64,000 bases of DNA from Streptomyces tanashiensis (GTDB lineage: Bacteria > Actinomycetota > Actinomycetes > Streptomycetales > Streptomycetaceae), in contig NZ_BMRZ01000020.1 of assembly GCF_014648895.1 (NCBI RefSeq), positions 62,001-126,000 of the forward strand, read 5' to 3'. Shown here piece after piece: positions 15,827 to 23,457 of this stretch (position 1 is the first letter of the stretch; each line of letters opens with the position of its first letter). Made by a program: the position numbers and the translations under genes. The notes beneath the pieces are model-generated. The model had not been told where the DNA came from. It saw only the letters and a program-made list of their open reading frames with translations, and made no database searches.

Positions 15827-16378
15827 ATGGTGCGGACGCGTCTGAAGCTCGCGGCGACGCTCACGGTGGTGGTCCTCGCGCTGACCGGTTTCCACACCGG
15901 CAAGGGCGGCCACGGGAGCAGCGGCGGCGGCAGCGGGAAGAGCAAGAGCGGGAAGAGCCGGAGCCACTCGGACTCCGACGACGATTCGGGCGGCGGCTGC
16001 TCCAGCGACGAGAAGAGCAACGACGACTACAGCGGCTCGGGCGGCTCCACGCCCTCCGCCAGTCCTTCTGCCACGTCGGCGAAGGTCGAGGTCGAGGTCG
16101 TCGACTGCGTGAAGCCCGCCCAGCGGAAGCGCAAGGGCAGGCCGGCCCGTAAGGCCGACACGACGTCGACCCTCAGGATCACCTCGCACGACGCGCTGGA
16201 GGGGACGTACGAGGTGACCCTGGAGTTCAAGGGCGCCACGGGTTCGGCGGTCGACTCGGTCGCGACCGTCGTCACCGTGGGGGCCTACGAGGACAAGACC
16301 TTCGAGGTCGCGATGAAGTCCCCGAAGGCCGTCGACCGGGTGAAGAGCTGCTACGTGTACGACGTACGGAAGAAGTAG
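15827..16378 (+). CDS. Secreted Ser/Gly/Lys-rich protein
   Basis: A 183-residue protein with a signal peptide (RTRLKLAATLTVVVLALTGF). A low-complexity segment of Ser, Gly, Lys and Asp covers residues 24-85. The C-terminal domain (about 87-183) has two cysteines (VVDCVKP and KSCYVYD) and looks like an immunoglobulin-like beta sandwich (TLRITSHDALEGTYEVTLEFKG). The ATG at 15827 with GGGGAG upstream is preferred over an earlier in-frame ATG that lacks a signal peptide directly after it. No function is recognised; it is probably cell-surface exposed. Confidence 0.75.
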   Translation: MVRTRLKLAATLTVVVLALTGFHTGKGGHGSSGGGSGKSKSGKSRSHSDSDDDSGGGCSSDEKSNDDYSGSGGSTPSASPSATSAKVEVEVVDCVKPAQRKRKGRPARKADTTSTLRITSHDALEGTYEVTLEFKGATGSAVDSVATVVTVGAYEDKTFEVAMKSPKAVDRVKSCYVYDVRKK

Positions 16379-16390
16379 CCGCGGCGGGGG

Positions 16391-17551
16391 TCAGTTCCAG
16401 CGGATCAGCGTCGTGCGGAGGTTGTCCTCGTCGGCGACCGGGGGGTCCACGCTGGTGATCTTCTTCGGCTCGCCGCCGGAGAAGTCCCCGCGGAAGAGGC
16501 CCCTGCGGCCGTCCTCGCCCTTGGAGAGGAAGGCGAAGCTCTTGCCGTCCGGGGAGAGGACCGGCTGGCCGTTGATCCGGTCGTTCTCCGGGATGAGGTC
16601 CTCGGTCTTCAGCAGCTTCTTGTAGTCGGCGGAGAACGTCAGCTGCTTGAAGTCGCAGACCAGGGTGGTGGCGTTCCGCCAGAAGGCCGGCTCGCAGAAG
16701 ACCTTGTTGTCCTCGTCGAGGCCCACGGTCGCGAGGTCGCCCAGGAAGGCCCCGGCGCCGACGCCGGAGCCCTCGCCGTCCTCGCCGCGGTCGACCCGGC
16801 TCAGGCGGACGCCGTTGTCCGTGGTGGACGTCGCCACGACTCCGCCGTCGGGGACCGTCACCGCGTGGATGCCGTCCGTCGCGAGCGCCGTGTCGGCCGT
16901 GGCGCCGTCCTGCTCCAGAAGGTCGGGGATCTTCGCGAAGGGGGTGTTCTCCTCGGTCTTCAGGCCGCCCTTGGGGTCCCGGGAGCCGAGGGGGTCGGTG
17001 GACTGGAAGTCCTGGCTCTGCAGGTCGTACCAGAGACGGCCGGTCGCCGGGTGGAAGGCGACACCGCCGTTCTTCGGGCGCTTGGTGAAGGAATCGGGGT
17101 CGGGCGCGCCGACCTCGTGGCCGGTGGCCAGGTCGAAGGCGGCGGCGCGGTCTCCGTCGACCGTGCCGGCGAGCAGCGTGAGGCCCTTGTCGAAGGCCGT
17201 GCCGGCGCTGTAGCTGGGTCCGTCGCCGCCGCAGCCGGCGGCCGGCTCGGCGCCGGGCGGCAGGGCGGTGGTGCGCTCGCCGCCGAAGGCGCCGTCCTTC
17301 GCGGCGAAGGAGCGCAGGATGACCTGGTAGGCCTCGCCGCCGTTGCCGTTGTCGAGGGCCTGGCAGAAGGCGACCGTGAGGCTGTCCGGTTGCGCGAGCG
17401 ACGTGGTCTTCGCAGCGCCGTCCTGCCCGGCCTCACTGCCGCCCCCGCCGCCGGTGCTCGCGTCCGTGGCCGGGTCGCTCCCGCCGCCGCAGGCGGCCAG
17501 CACGAGTGCGGCTCCGGCCGCGAGTCCGGCCTTGACGATGCGTCGTCCCAT
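16391..17551 (-). CDS. Lipoprotein of unknown function
   Basis: A 386-residue protein with a signal peptide and lipobox (LVLAAC, Cys near residue 20), so it should be anchored to the outer face of the membrane. The mature part has DPDSF.KR.KNGGVAFHPATGRLWYDL and PVLSPDGKSFAFLSKGEDGRRGLF, which look like beta-propeller blades of the TolB/WD40 kind. The ATG at 17551 has GGGGAG 7 bases upstream; the earlier ATG at 17569 lacks one. It is monocistronic. The function is unknown; ligand or partner binding on the cell surface is a guess. Confidence 0.75.
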   Translation of the reverse strand: MGRRIVKAGLAAGAALVLAACGGGSDPATDASTGGGGGSEAGQDGAAKTTSLAQPDSLTVAFCQALDNGNGGEAYQVILRSFAAKDGAFGGERTTALPPGAEPAAGCGGDGPSYSAGTAFDKGLTLLAGTVDGDRAAAFDLATGHEVGAPDPDSFTKRPKNGGVAFHPATGRLWYDLQSQDFQSTDPLGSRDPKGGLKTEENTPFAKIPDLLEQDGATADTALATDGIHAVTVPDGGVVATSTTDNGVRLSRVDRGEDGEGSGVGAGAFLGDLATVGLDEDNKVFCEPAFWRNATTLVCDFKQLTFSADYKKLLKTEDLIPENDRINGQPVLSPDGKSFAFLSKGEDGRRGLFRGDFSGGEPKKITSVDPPVADEDNLRTTLIRWN

Positions 17552-17679
17552 CACAGCTCCCCGTTGCATGTCACAGCGGCCGGGCGAGGCCCGATCCGGC
17601 TGCGAACGCGGGGCTGTCCCACCGCCATTGACGGTGTCTCATCAAAGTGAAGATCCATTAAAACAGACCTTCGCATCTG

Positions 17680-18456
17680 CTATCGAAGCCGGTGGCCGCC
17701 GCCCCTCCGGGTGAACAGCTCCGCCTGCCGCTCCGCCGGCAGGTTCCCCAGCGTCACCAGGTGCGGGGCGTGCGCGAGGGCCTGGGTGCGGGAGGCCTCC
17801 TTGGTGGACCAGAGCGCCCGGACCGTGCCCTGGACGGCCTCCGTCGGGTACGAGGCGATGACGGCGGCGGCCTCGCGGGCGGCCCCCAGCGCCCCGCCCG
17901 GCGCCGTCACCTCGCTGACCAGACCCGTCTCGTACGCCCTGCGGGCCGAGACGCGCTCCGCGCCGCCCATCAGCGCCATCCGGGCGACCTCTCCGTGGGG
18001 CATGCGCTGCGCCATGTGGACGGTCTCGAAGGCGCTGACCATCCCGTAGGTGGTGTGCGGGTCGAAGAAGGTGGCGTTCTCGCCCGCGATCAGGAACTCC
18101 GCCTCGCCGAGCAGGTAGAAGGCCCCGCCGCAGGCCATGCCCTCGACGGCGGCGATCACCGGTTTCCACAGGTCGTTCGCCTTGGGGCCGATGGCGAGGA
18201 GGGGGTCGTCGATCGTGTACGGGGAGGAGGGCTGCGGCACCCTTCCGGCGTCCTCGCGGTCGATGCCCGTGCAGAAGGCCCGCCCGCCGGCCCCGGTGAC
18301 GACGATCGCGCGGACCTCGTCCTCGTACCGGAACGCCCGCCAGGCGGCGCCGAGTTCGCGGGCCATCTTCAGGGTGAGGGCGTTGTGCCGCTCCGGCCGG
18401 TCGAGGGTGACGACCGCGACGCCGGTCTCCTTGTCGCGCTCCACCCGGACGCTCAT
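17680..18456 (-). CDS. Enoyl-CoA hydratase/isomerase (crotonase) family protein
   Basis: A 258-residue crotonase. It opens with VAVVTLDRPERHNALTLKMARELG; the oxyanion-hole segments are GRAFCTGIDRED and IAAVEGMACGGAFYLLGEAEFLIAGENATFFDP (read in parts), followed by FVTHM-like AFETVHMAQRMP. It hydrates or isomerises an enoyl-CoA in the cytosol. The FxxPH(T)TYG element after the active-site region is typical of actinobacterial steroid/terpenoid-linked crotonases. Its ATG overlaps the DUF35 stop by 4 bases, so it is the third gene of the operon thiolase/aldolase - DUF35 - crotonase. Confidence 0.85.
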   Translation of the reverse strand: MSVRVERDKETGVAVVTLDRPERHNALTLKMARELGAAWRAFRYEDEVRAIVVTGAGGRAFCTGIDREDAGRVPQPSSPYTIDDPLLAIGPKANDLWKPVIAAVEGMACGGAFYLLGEAEFLIAGENATFFDPHTTYGMVSAFETVHMAQRMPHGEVARMALMGGAERVSARRAYETGLVSEVTAPGGALGAAREAAAVIASYPTEAVQGTVRALWSTKEASRTQALAHAPHLVTLGNLPAERQAELFTRRGGGHRLR

Positions 18457-18878
18457 GCGCGCTCCAGGAGCCAGCGGGGGACGGTGACGCCGTCGATCTC
18501 GGTGAACGCGACCCGGACGGGGGCGCCGATGCGGAGCCGGGCCGGGTCGACCGAGTTCAGGGGGGCGTCCGGGGCGGCGACGACGTTGCCGGCGAGGCGG
18601 ATGCGGGGGGCGTCGGCGAGTTCGACGAGCACCGCGTTGTACGGGGCCTGGGCGGCGTACTCGGGCAGGAGCGGCGGGTGGGGGAGGACGTACGACCAGA
18701 TCCGGCCGCGCCCGGACATGAGCCGCCACTCGCTGTCGAAGGACCGGCAGTGCGGGCAGCAGGGGCGGGGCGGGAAGCGGAGCTCGCCGCAGGCGGCGCA
18801 GGCCTGGATCCGGAGCTCGCCGCGGGCGGTGAACTCCCAGAAGGGGGCGCCGTCTTCGTCGATGACGGGTGTCAGCAT
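18453..18878 (-). CDS. DUF35 Zn-ribbon / OB-fold protein (acyl-CoA-associated partner)
   Basis: A 141-residue protein with an N-terminal rubredoxin-like zinc ribbon (C27, C30, C40 or C41, C44) and a C-terminal DUF35 OB-fold (GRIWSYVLPHPPLLPEY...APYNAVLVEL, RLRIGAPVRVAF). In known systems a DUF35 protein or domain binds CoA and forms a complex with Ltp2-type thiolase-like aldolases, and is needed for their activity. The upstream gene is exactly such a thiolase-like protein, one base apart, and the downstream crotonase overlaps by 4 bases. A partner role in retro-aldol or thiolytic side-chain cleavage is therefore likely. Confidence 0.85.
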   Translation of the reverse strand: MLTPVIDEDGAPFWEFTARGELRIQACAACGELRFPPRPCCPHCRSFDSEWRLMSGRGRIWSYVLPHPPLLPEYAAQAPYNAVLVELADAPRIRLAGNVVAAPDAPLNSVDPARLRIGAPVRVAFTEIDGVTVPRWLLERA

Positions 18879-18879
18879 G

Positions 18880-20022
18880 TCAGCTCCTGAGGAGAATGGC
18901 CGATGTGGGGACGCCCTCGCCCGCCGTGACCAGGCAGGTGGCCGCGTCGGGGACCTGGGCGGTGGAGGTGCCGCGGAGCTGCTTCACGCCCTCGTTGATG
19001 AGGTTGAAGCCGTGCACGTACGCCTCGGAGAGCCCGCCGCCGCCGGTGTTGAGCGGCAGCCGGCCGCCGATCTCCAGGGCTCCGCCCTCGGTGAAGGCGC
19101 CTCCTTCGCCGCGCCCGCAGAAGCCGTAGCCCTCCAGGGAGAGCGGGACGAGCGGGGTGAAGGCGTCGTAGATCTGGGCGACGTCCACGTCGTCCGGGCC
19201 GAAGTCGGCCTGCTTCCAGAGGTGGCGGGCGGCGGTCCAGGCGGGCCCGGAGAGCGGGTCGTCGTTCCAGTAGTTGACCATGCCGTGGTGCTGGGAGGGC
19301 AGGCCCTGGGCGGCGGCGTGCACGTAGACGGGCTTCTGCCGGCAGTCGCGGGCGCGTTCGGCGCCGACGATCACGCAGGCGAGGGCGCCGTCGGTCTCCA
19401 GGCAGTTGTCGAAGAGGCAGAGGGGTTCGCTGATCCAGCGGGCGGTCATGTACATCTCGCGGGTCAGCGGCCGCTCGTACATGATCGCGGCGGGGTTCTG
19501 GTTGGCGCGGTTGCGGCAGGCCAGGGCGACGTTGAAGAGGTGGTCGCGGGTGGCGCCGTACTCGTGCATGTAGCGGCGGGTGAGCATGCCGATCTCGTCG
19601 GCGGGGCGGAGCAGCCCGAAGGGGCGGGTCCACTGGCCGGGGGTGGGCAGCTGGACGGCGGTGTTCTTCCAGGGGCGGGGTCCTGAGCCGCGTTTCCTGG
19701 ACCGCCAGGCGACGCCGACGCTCGCCTGTCCGGTGGCGATCGCGGCGGCGAGGTGGCCGACGGTGGCGCAGGAGCCGCCGCCGCCGTAGCCGACCTTGGA
19801 GAAGAAGGTGACGTCGCCGGCGCCGATGGCCTTGGCGACCTCGACCTCGTCGGTCTCCTCCATCGTGTACGAGGCGAAGGCGTCGACCTCGGAGGGGTCG
19901 ATGCCGGCGTCGTCGAGAGCGGCGAGGATCGCCCGGCAGGCGAGGGTCTTCTCGGTCTCGTGGAGCTGTTTCGCGAAGGCGGTCTGTCCTATCCCGACGA
20001 TGGCCGTGGCGTCCTTGAGCAC
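18880..20022 (-). CDS. Ltp2-like thiolase-fold aldolase / lipid-transfer protein
   Basis: A 380-residue thiolase-superfamily protein: AIVGIGQTAFAK opening, VGYGGGGSCATVGH loop, DVDVAQIYDAFTPLVPLSLEGYGFC, and the C-terminal LPLNTGGGGLSEAYVHGFNLINEGVKQLRG (in parts). The classical CHPxG thiolase motif is replaced by SEAYVHG, as in the steroid side-chain aldolase Ltp2, which uses a DUF35 partner to release propionyl-CoA by retro-aldol cleavage. The GTG at 20022 has GAGGAGG 5 bases upstream. It heads a three-gene operon with DUF35 and crotonase, divergent from an acyl-CoA ligase. Two CTGAC palindromes lie in the shared promoter. The substrate is unknown. Confidence 0.85.
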   Translation of the reverse strand: MLKDATAIVGIGQTAFAKQLHETEKTLACRAILAALDDAGIDPSEVDAFASYTMEETDEVEVAKAIGAGDVTFFSKVGYGGGGSCATVGHLAAAIATGQASVGVAWRSRKRGSGPRPWKNTAVQLPTPGQWTRPFGLLRPADEIGMLTRRYMHEYGATRDHLFNVALACRNRANQNPAAIMYERPLTREMYMTARWISEPLCLFDNCLETDGALACVIVGAERARDCRQKPVYVHAAAQGLPSQHHGMVNYWNDDPLSGPAWTAARHLWKQADFGPDDVDVAQIYDAFTPLVPLSLEGYGFCGRGEGGAFTEGGALEIGGRLPLNTGGGGLSEAYVHGFNLINEGVKQLRGTSTAQVPDAATCLVTAGEGVPTSAILLRS

Positions 20023-20047
20023 CGAACCTCCTCATGGGGCAGCACTG

Positions 20048-20062
20048 CTGACAGCGCGTCAG
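20048..20062. promoter_or_regulatory. CTGAC palindrome, site C1 (thiolase 2 / ligase divergent promoter)
   Basis: CTGACAGCGCGTCAG, perfect 5-bp arms. Its left arm also serves as the CTGACA -35 box of the ligase promoter, and it lies 26 bases upstream of the thiolase operon start codon, so it can control both directions. Confidence 0.7.
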
Positions 20063-20076
20063 GCTACAACTAATCT
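20048..20076 (+). promoter_or_regulatory. Promoter of the FadD3-like ligase
   Basis: CTGACA (20048-20053) and TAATCT (20071-20076) with a 17-base spacer, close to the HrdB consensus. Both boxes overlap CTGAC palindromes. Confidence 0.6.
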
Positions 20077-20089
20077 GACGGATAGTCAG
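20075..20089. promoter_or_regulatory. CTGAC palindrome, site C2 (ligase transcription start)
   Basis: CTGACGGATAGTCAG, perfect 5-bp arms, placed at the -10 box and expected start of the acyl-CoA ligase transcript, 17 bases before the ATG. Confidence 0.7.
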
Positions 20090-20106
20090 CTACAGGGAGG
20101 TTGGGT

Positions 20107-21672
20107 ATGGACATGCGCGGCGACCTGGAGTGGGGCACGATCCCCGGGCTCGTACGGGCGGCGGCCGAGCGGTACGGCCCGCGGGAGGCCGTCGTCGACG
20201 GCCGCGTCCGCGTCACCTACGCCGAGCTCGGCGAACGCGTCGAACGGGCGGCCGCCGCCTGTCTCGCCACCGGGATACGGAGCGGGGACCGGGTCGCGAT
20301 CTGGGCCCCCAACACCCTCGACTGGATCGTCTCCGCCCTCGGCGCCGTCACCGCGGGCGCCGTCCTCGTCCCCCTGAACACCCGCTTCAAGGGCACCGAG
20401 GCCGCCTACGTCCTCCAGCGCTCCCGGGCCCGGCTGCTCTTCGTCACCGGCACCTTCCTCGGCACCTCGTACGTGGCCTCCCTGCGCCGCTCCGGAGTCG
20501 CGCTGCCGGACCTGGAGAAGGTCGTGGTCCTCGGCGACACCGCGCCCGACGAGGCCGACTGGACCACCTGGAAGGCCTTCCTCGCGGAGGGCGACGGCGT
20601 CCCGGCCGCCCGCGTCCGCGCGCGCGCCGACGGGATCGACCCCGCGGCGCCCTCCGACATCATCTTCACCTCAGGCACCACCGGCCGCCCCAAGGGCGCC
20701 GTCATCAGCCACGCCCAGAGCCTGCGCTGCTACGCGATCTGGTCCGAGCTCGCCGGCCTGGCGGAGGGCGACCGCTACCTCGTGGTCAACCCCTTCTTCC
20801 ACACCTTCGGCTACAAGGCCGGCATCCTCGCCTGCCTCATGCGGGGGGCCGTGATCGTCCCGCAGTCCGTCTTCACCGTGGACACCGTCCTCGCCAACAT
20901 CGCCGCCGAACGCATCACCGTCCTCCCCGGCCCGCCCACCCTCCACCAGTCCCTCCTGGACCACCCGGCCCGCCCCGCGCACGACCTCTCCACCCTCCGC
21001 CTCGTCGTGACCGGCGCGGCCGTGGTCCCGCTGCGGCTCGTCGAGCGCCTCCGTACCGAGCTGGGCGTGGGCACGGTCCTCACCGCGTACGGCCTCTCCG
21101 AGGCGAGCGGGATCGTCACCATGTGCCGGCGCGACGACCCCGACGAGACCGTCGCCACCACCTCGGGCCGCCCCGTTCCCGGCACCGAACTCCGGCTCTC
21201 CGGCACCGGGGAGGTCCTGGTCCGCGGCCACCACGTGATGAGCGGCTACTTCGAGGACGAGGAGGCCACGGCGGCGGCGATCGACGCGGACGGCTGGCTG
21301 CACACCGGCGACATCGGCGTCCTGGACGAGGCCGGCAACCTCCGCATCACCGACCGCCTGAAGGACATGTTCATCGTCGGCGGCTTCAACGCCTACCCGG
21401 CCGAGATCGAGCAGCTCCTCGGTCTGCACCCGGACATCGCGGACGTCGCCGTCATCGGCGTCCCGGATCCGCGGCTCGGCGAGGTCGGCAAGGCCTTCGC
21501 GGTGCGGCGGGCGGGGGCGCGGGTCACGGCGGACGACCTGATCGCCTGGTCGCGGCGGGAGATGGCGAACTACAAGGTCCCGAGGGAGGTCGAGTTCGTG
21601 ACGGAGCTCCCGAGGAACGCGAGCGGGAAGGTGGTGAAGGGGGAGCTGAGGGCGCGGGCGTCGGCGTCCTGA
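20107..21672 (+). CDS. AMP-forming acyl-CoA ligase (FadD3-like)
   Basis: A 521-residue adenylate-forming ligase. Motifs: IIFTSGTTGRPKGAVISH (ATP loop, near 184), VLTAYGLSEASGIVTM (adenylate site), DGWLHTGDIGVLDEAGNLRITDRLKDMFIVGGFNAYP (hinge, read in parts) and the C-terminal lysine in PRNASGKVVKGE. The overall pattern is that of FadD3-family ligases, which activate propionate side chains of steroid ring fragments. The ATG at 20107 has GGGAGG 6 bases upstream; a TTG at 20101 is possible but poorly spaced. It is divergent from the thiolase-like/DUF35/crotonase operon and shares its regulatory palindromes, so it probably feeds that pathway. Confidence 0.88.
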   Translation: MDMRGDLEWGTIPGLVRAAAERYGPREAVVDGRVRVTYAELGERVERAAAACLATGIRSGDRVAIWAPNTLDWIVSALGAVTAGAVLVPLNTRFKGTEAAYVLQRSRARLLFVTGTFLGTSYVASLRRSGVALPDLEKVVVLGDTAPDEADWTTWKAFLAEGDGVPAARVRARADGIDPAAPSDIIFTSGTTGRPKGAVISHAQSLRCYAIWSELAGLAEGDRYLVVNPFFHTFGYKAGILACLMRGAVIVPQSVFTVDTVLANIAAERITVLPGPPTLHQSLLDHPARPAHDLSTLRLVVTGAAVVPLRLVERLRTELGVGTVLTAYGLSEASGIVTMCRRDDPDETVATTSGRPVPGTELRLSGTGEVLVRGHHVMSGYFEDEEATAAAIDADGWLHTGDIGVLDEAGNLRITDRLKDMFIVGGFNAYPAEIEQLLGLHPDIADVAVIGVPDPRLGEVGKAFAVRRAGARVTADDLIAWSRREMANYKVPREVEFVTELPRNASGKVVKGELRARASAS

Positions 21673-21673
21673 C

Positions 21674-21718
21674 GGGGACCGGACGGAGGGGGACGGGACG
21701 GAGCGGGGCCGGACGGAG
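21674..21718. repeat. 15-bp tandem repeat, 3 copies, after ligase stop codon
   Basis: Three successive 15-mers of the form GGGGACCGGACGGAG (21674-21688, 21689-21703, 21704-21718) begin one base after the TGA of the acyl-CoA ligase. The copies differ by one to three bases. They do not extend the reading frame. Confidence 0.7.
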
Positions 21719-21812
21719 GGCGGCCCCGGGGGAGACGCAACCAACCCCCTCCATGTACACGTCATATGGGCAGCCCTTCGTGTACCTCCCCTCCCTCTTC
21801 CAGGAGCAGCCG

Positions 21813-22460
21813 GTGCCGACGCAAGAGATTCCCCTCACCCTCACCCCGCAGCAGGCCGCCCAGGGCGTGATCCTCACCGTCCGGCTGCCGTCCGGGCCCG
21901 CCCACCTCACCGTCCGCCCCTGCCGCCACGGCGAACTCGTCGCGACCCGGCTGGGCGAGGGCACGGTGTACCTGCGCATCACGGTCGCCGGGGCCCCGGC
22001 GGCGCCCAGGAAGTCCGGGGTCCTCGGCTGTCTGGTCCCCCTCGCCGTCATCGGCGCGCTCGTCGGCGGCTCGTACCTCCTGAACGACGACAAGGACGAG
22101 AGCCCCGGCGGCGCGGGCCCGATGCCGACCTACTCGTACGAGCCCTTCCCCACCGACCTCGTCCCCAGCCCGACCGCCACGGAGAAGGAGCCCGACCCGT
22201 ACGAGCAGGGCACCTGCCTCAACGGCACGCTGCCGAACTCGGAGACCGCGCAGAGCGTCAGCGGCGTCGAGGAGGTGTCGTGCTCGGCGTCCGACGCCCA
22301 CTACAAGGTCATCCAGACCTTCCCGTTCACCTCGGACATGAACAACTGCAACTCCAACCCCAGGACGCAGTACGCCTTCTCGCACCGGTACACGATGAAC
22401 GGCACCACCGTCAGCGAGTACGTCTACTGCCTCGTCGGACTCGGCTCCTACGCCCGCTGA
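21813..22460 (+). CDS. LppU/SCO3897-like membrane-anchored protein
   Basis: A 215-residue protein. The N-terminal domain (IPLTLTPQQAAQGVILTVRLPSGPAHLTVRP, in parts) looks like a small DnaJ-C-type beta domain. One transmembrane helix follows (about 86-105, VLGCLVPLAVIGALVGGSYLL), then an acidic linker and an extracytoplasmic C-terminal domain with three to four cysteines (GTCLNG, EVSCSA, NNCNSN, YVYCLVG). The last part resembles the LppU/SCO3897 family of unknown function. The GTG at 21813 has AGGAG 6 bases upstream; an ATG at 21753 in the same frame would add 20 residues but lacks a ribosome site. Confidence 0.72.
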   Translation: MPTQEIPLTLTPQQAAQGVILTVRLPSGPAHLTVRPCRHGELVATRLGEGTVYLRITVAGAPAAPRKSGVLGCLVPLAVIGALVGGSYLLNDDKDESPGGAGPMPTYSYEPFPTDLVPSPTATEKEPDPYEQGTCLNGTLPNSETAQSVSGVEEVSCSASDAHYKVIQTFPFTSDMNNCNSNPRTQYAFSHRYTMNGTTVSEYVYCLVGLGSYAR

Positions 22461-22540
22461 CGGGTCAGGACGACGATCCCCTCGGCCTCGCGGGCGGCCG
22501 GCCCCGTCCGGAGCGGCAGGCCGTGACGTACGCAAGCACG

Positions 22541-22573
22541 CGGGGCCCGGACCAAGGCGTGGTCCGGGCCCCG
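22541..22573. terminator. Bidirectional hairpin terminator
   Basis: A 14-bp perfect stem (22541-22554 with 22560-22573) and a 5-base loop lie between the LppU-like gene and the oppositely oriented MHAT peptide gene, ending 16 bases from the latter. Confidence 0.8.
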
Positions 22574-22588
22574 TGGAGTTGGCGACGG

Positions 22589-22750
22589 TCAGGTCGCGTG
22601 CATGTTGTCCGTACTGACAGCGGTCACTTCGACGTTCTCCGTCGCCGGGTAGCTGGTGGCGTGCATGTTGGCCAGCGCGGGCGTGGTGGTGCCGACGGCG
22701 ACGGCTGCAGCGAGGAGGACCCCCGCGAGGAGTCGCTTCGTGCGGGTCAT
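22589..22750 (-). CDS. Secreted 53-residue MHAT-motif peptide (AfsS-like motif with signal peptide)
   Basis: A 53-codon gene. Residues 1-27 form a clear signal peptide (basic TRTKR, hydrophobic LLAGVLLAAAVAVG, AxA-like cleavage at ALA). The predicted mature peptide is only about 26 residues. It starts with NMHAT and ends with DNMHAT, the motif also found in the AfsS-like protein encoded 324 bp away. AGGAG lies 6 bases before the ATG, and the leader (AGGAGTTGAAC) resembles that of the AfsS-like gene (AGGAGTTGACG). Convincing start, ribosome site and terminator support a real gene. I know of no described secreted AfsS relative; its role is unknown, possibly a signal peptide-type ligand. Confidence 0.75.
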   Translation of the reverse strand: MTRTKRLLAGVLLAAAVAVGTTTPALANMHATSYPATENVEVTAVSTDNMHAT

Positions 22751-23074
22751 GTTCAACTCCTGAGATGTTGAGGTTCGGTGGCGACGTCAGCCTGTTCGAG
22801 GGGAGGCAGGTGGGCGAGCCGCGGAAGTCGAGTCCGTCAGGTCGGGTCACGCCACCGCTGCCCGTGCACGCCGGAGGGGCCGGGCAGTAGCCCGGCCCCT
22901 CCTTGTGGTGGTCCGATCGCGTTGCGCACGGGCCCTGCCCGGACGGATCCCCCCTGGTTCCGCCGGGTTGTCCCCCGAGCCCGTGTGCTCCCCCGTCGAC
23001 CGGACCTTCCCTGGTCGGCCCCGGCAGCTCCCCCGAAGTCGCCGCCGCGGCCGTTCCCCGTCGGGAGTGGTCTG
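22751..23074. other. 324-bp intergenic region with one hairpin
   Basis: Between the two MHAT-motif genes. It contains the terminator at 22873-22902 and, presumably, the promoter of the secreted peptide gene in 22751-22860, although no consensus boxes stand out. I see no further gene; 22910-23074 is GC-rich with no supported open frame. Confidence 0.5.
22873..22902 (-). terminator. Hairpin terminator downstream of afsS-like gene
   Basis: A 13-bp perfect stem (22873-22885 with 22890-22902) with a 4-base loop. It should separate the afsS-like transcript from the secreted peptide gene, implying independent promoters. Confidence 0.8.
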
Positions 23075-23290
23075 TCAGGCCGGCTTGACGGCGGTGTCGT
23101 CGTGGCCGCCCGTGATCTTGTCCGTGATCGCGTCGAGCGCCGGCTCGGAGGTGGCGTGCATGTCCTTGGTGCTGATCGACTCGTCGTGGCCGCCCGTGAT
23201 CTTGTCCGTGATCGCGTCGAGCGCCGGCTCCGAAGTGGCGTGCATGTCCATGGGCTTGATGATCGGGTCCTGCTTGATCGGGTCGGTCAT
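23075..23290 (-). CDS. afsS: AfsS-like small regulatory protein with duplicated MHAT repeat
   Basis: A 71-residue cytosolic protein made mostly of two copies of a 22-residue unit starting DMHATSEPALDA and ending DKITGGHD (residues 15-36 and 43-64). The two copies are identical in protein and differ at about 2 of 66 bases in DNA, so the duplication is recent or homogenised. AfsS (AfsR2) of S. coelicolor is a 63-residue activator of antibiotic production built from imperfect DNHAT repeats and encoded just downstream of afsR, the same arrangement as here. The ATG at 23290 has AGGAG 9 bases upstream; an in-frame TTG at 23299 is too close to that site. How AfsS acts is not settled. Confidence 0.8.
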   Translation of the reverse strand: MTDPIKQDPIIKPMDMHATSEPALDAITDKITGGHDESISTKDMHATSEPALDAITDKITGGHDDTAVKPA

Positions 23291-23326
23291 GCTCGTCAAC
23301 TCCTGCGTGTGATGTCCGAGATGTGA

Positions 23327-23372
23327 GGAGATTCGTCCAGCCGTTCCCCCGTGGACGGCTGGACGAATCTCC
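23327..23372 (-). promoter_or_regulatory. 18-bp hairpin in the afsS-like leader
   Basis: A perfect 18-bp stem (23327-23344 with 23355-23372) and a 10-base loop lie between the predicted afsS-like promoter and its ribosome site. It may be the afsR terminator, an attenuator in the afsS leader, or both. It lacks a T run on either side. Confidence 0.65.
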
Positions 23373-23457
23373 GGGGCCGATCACCCTAGTACTCAGGGGC
23401 TGTGGCCCTCATCGGCGACTCGCCTGCCCCCCGACGCGGCGGATCGTCATGCAGAGA

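Noticed and set aside
20130..22460. A 776-codon plus-strand frame across the ligase and LppU-like genes
   Set aside because: Its first part is an out-of-frame shadow of the ligase; only the last 215 codons form a real protein, so the start was moved to 21813.
22457..22473. CTGACGGGTCAG after the LppU-like gene as an operator of the same regulon
   Set aside because: The arms are separated by 2 bases instead of 5 and it lies at a gene end, not in a promoter.
22589..23290. MHAT proteins interpreted as ribosomally made, modified peptide precursors with repeated cores
   Set aside because: No modification enzymes or proteases lie nearby, and the motif and position downstream of afsR match AfsS. 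The idea remains open only for the secreted peptide.
23327..23372. Hairpin as an inverted terminal repeat of a mobile element
   Set aside because: No transposase gene, no second copy and no target duplication are visible; it is better read as a terminator or leader structure.
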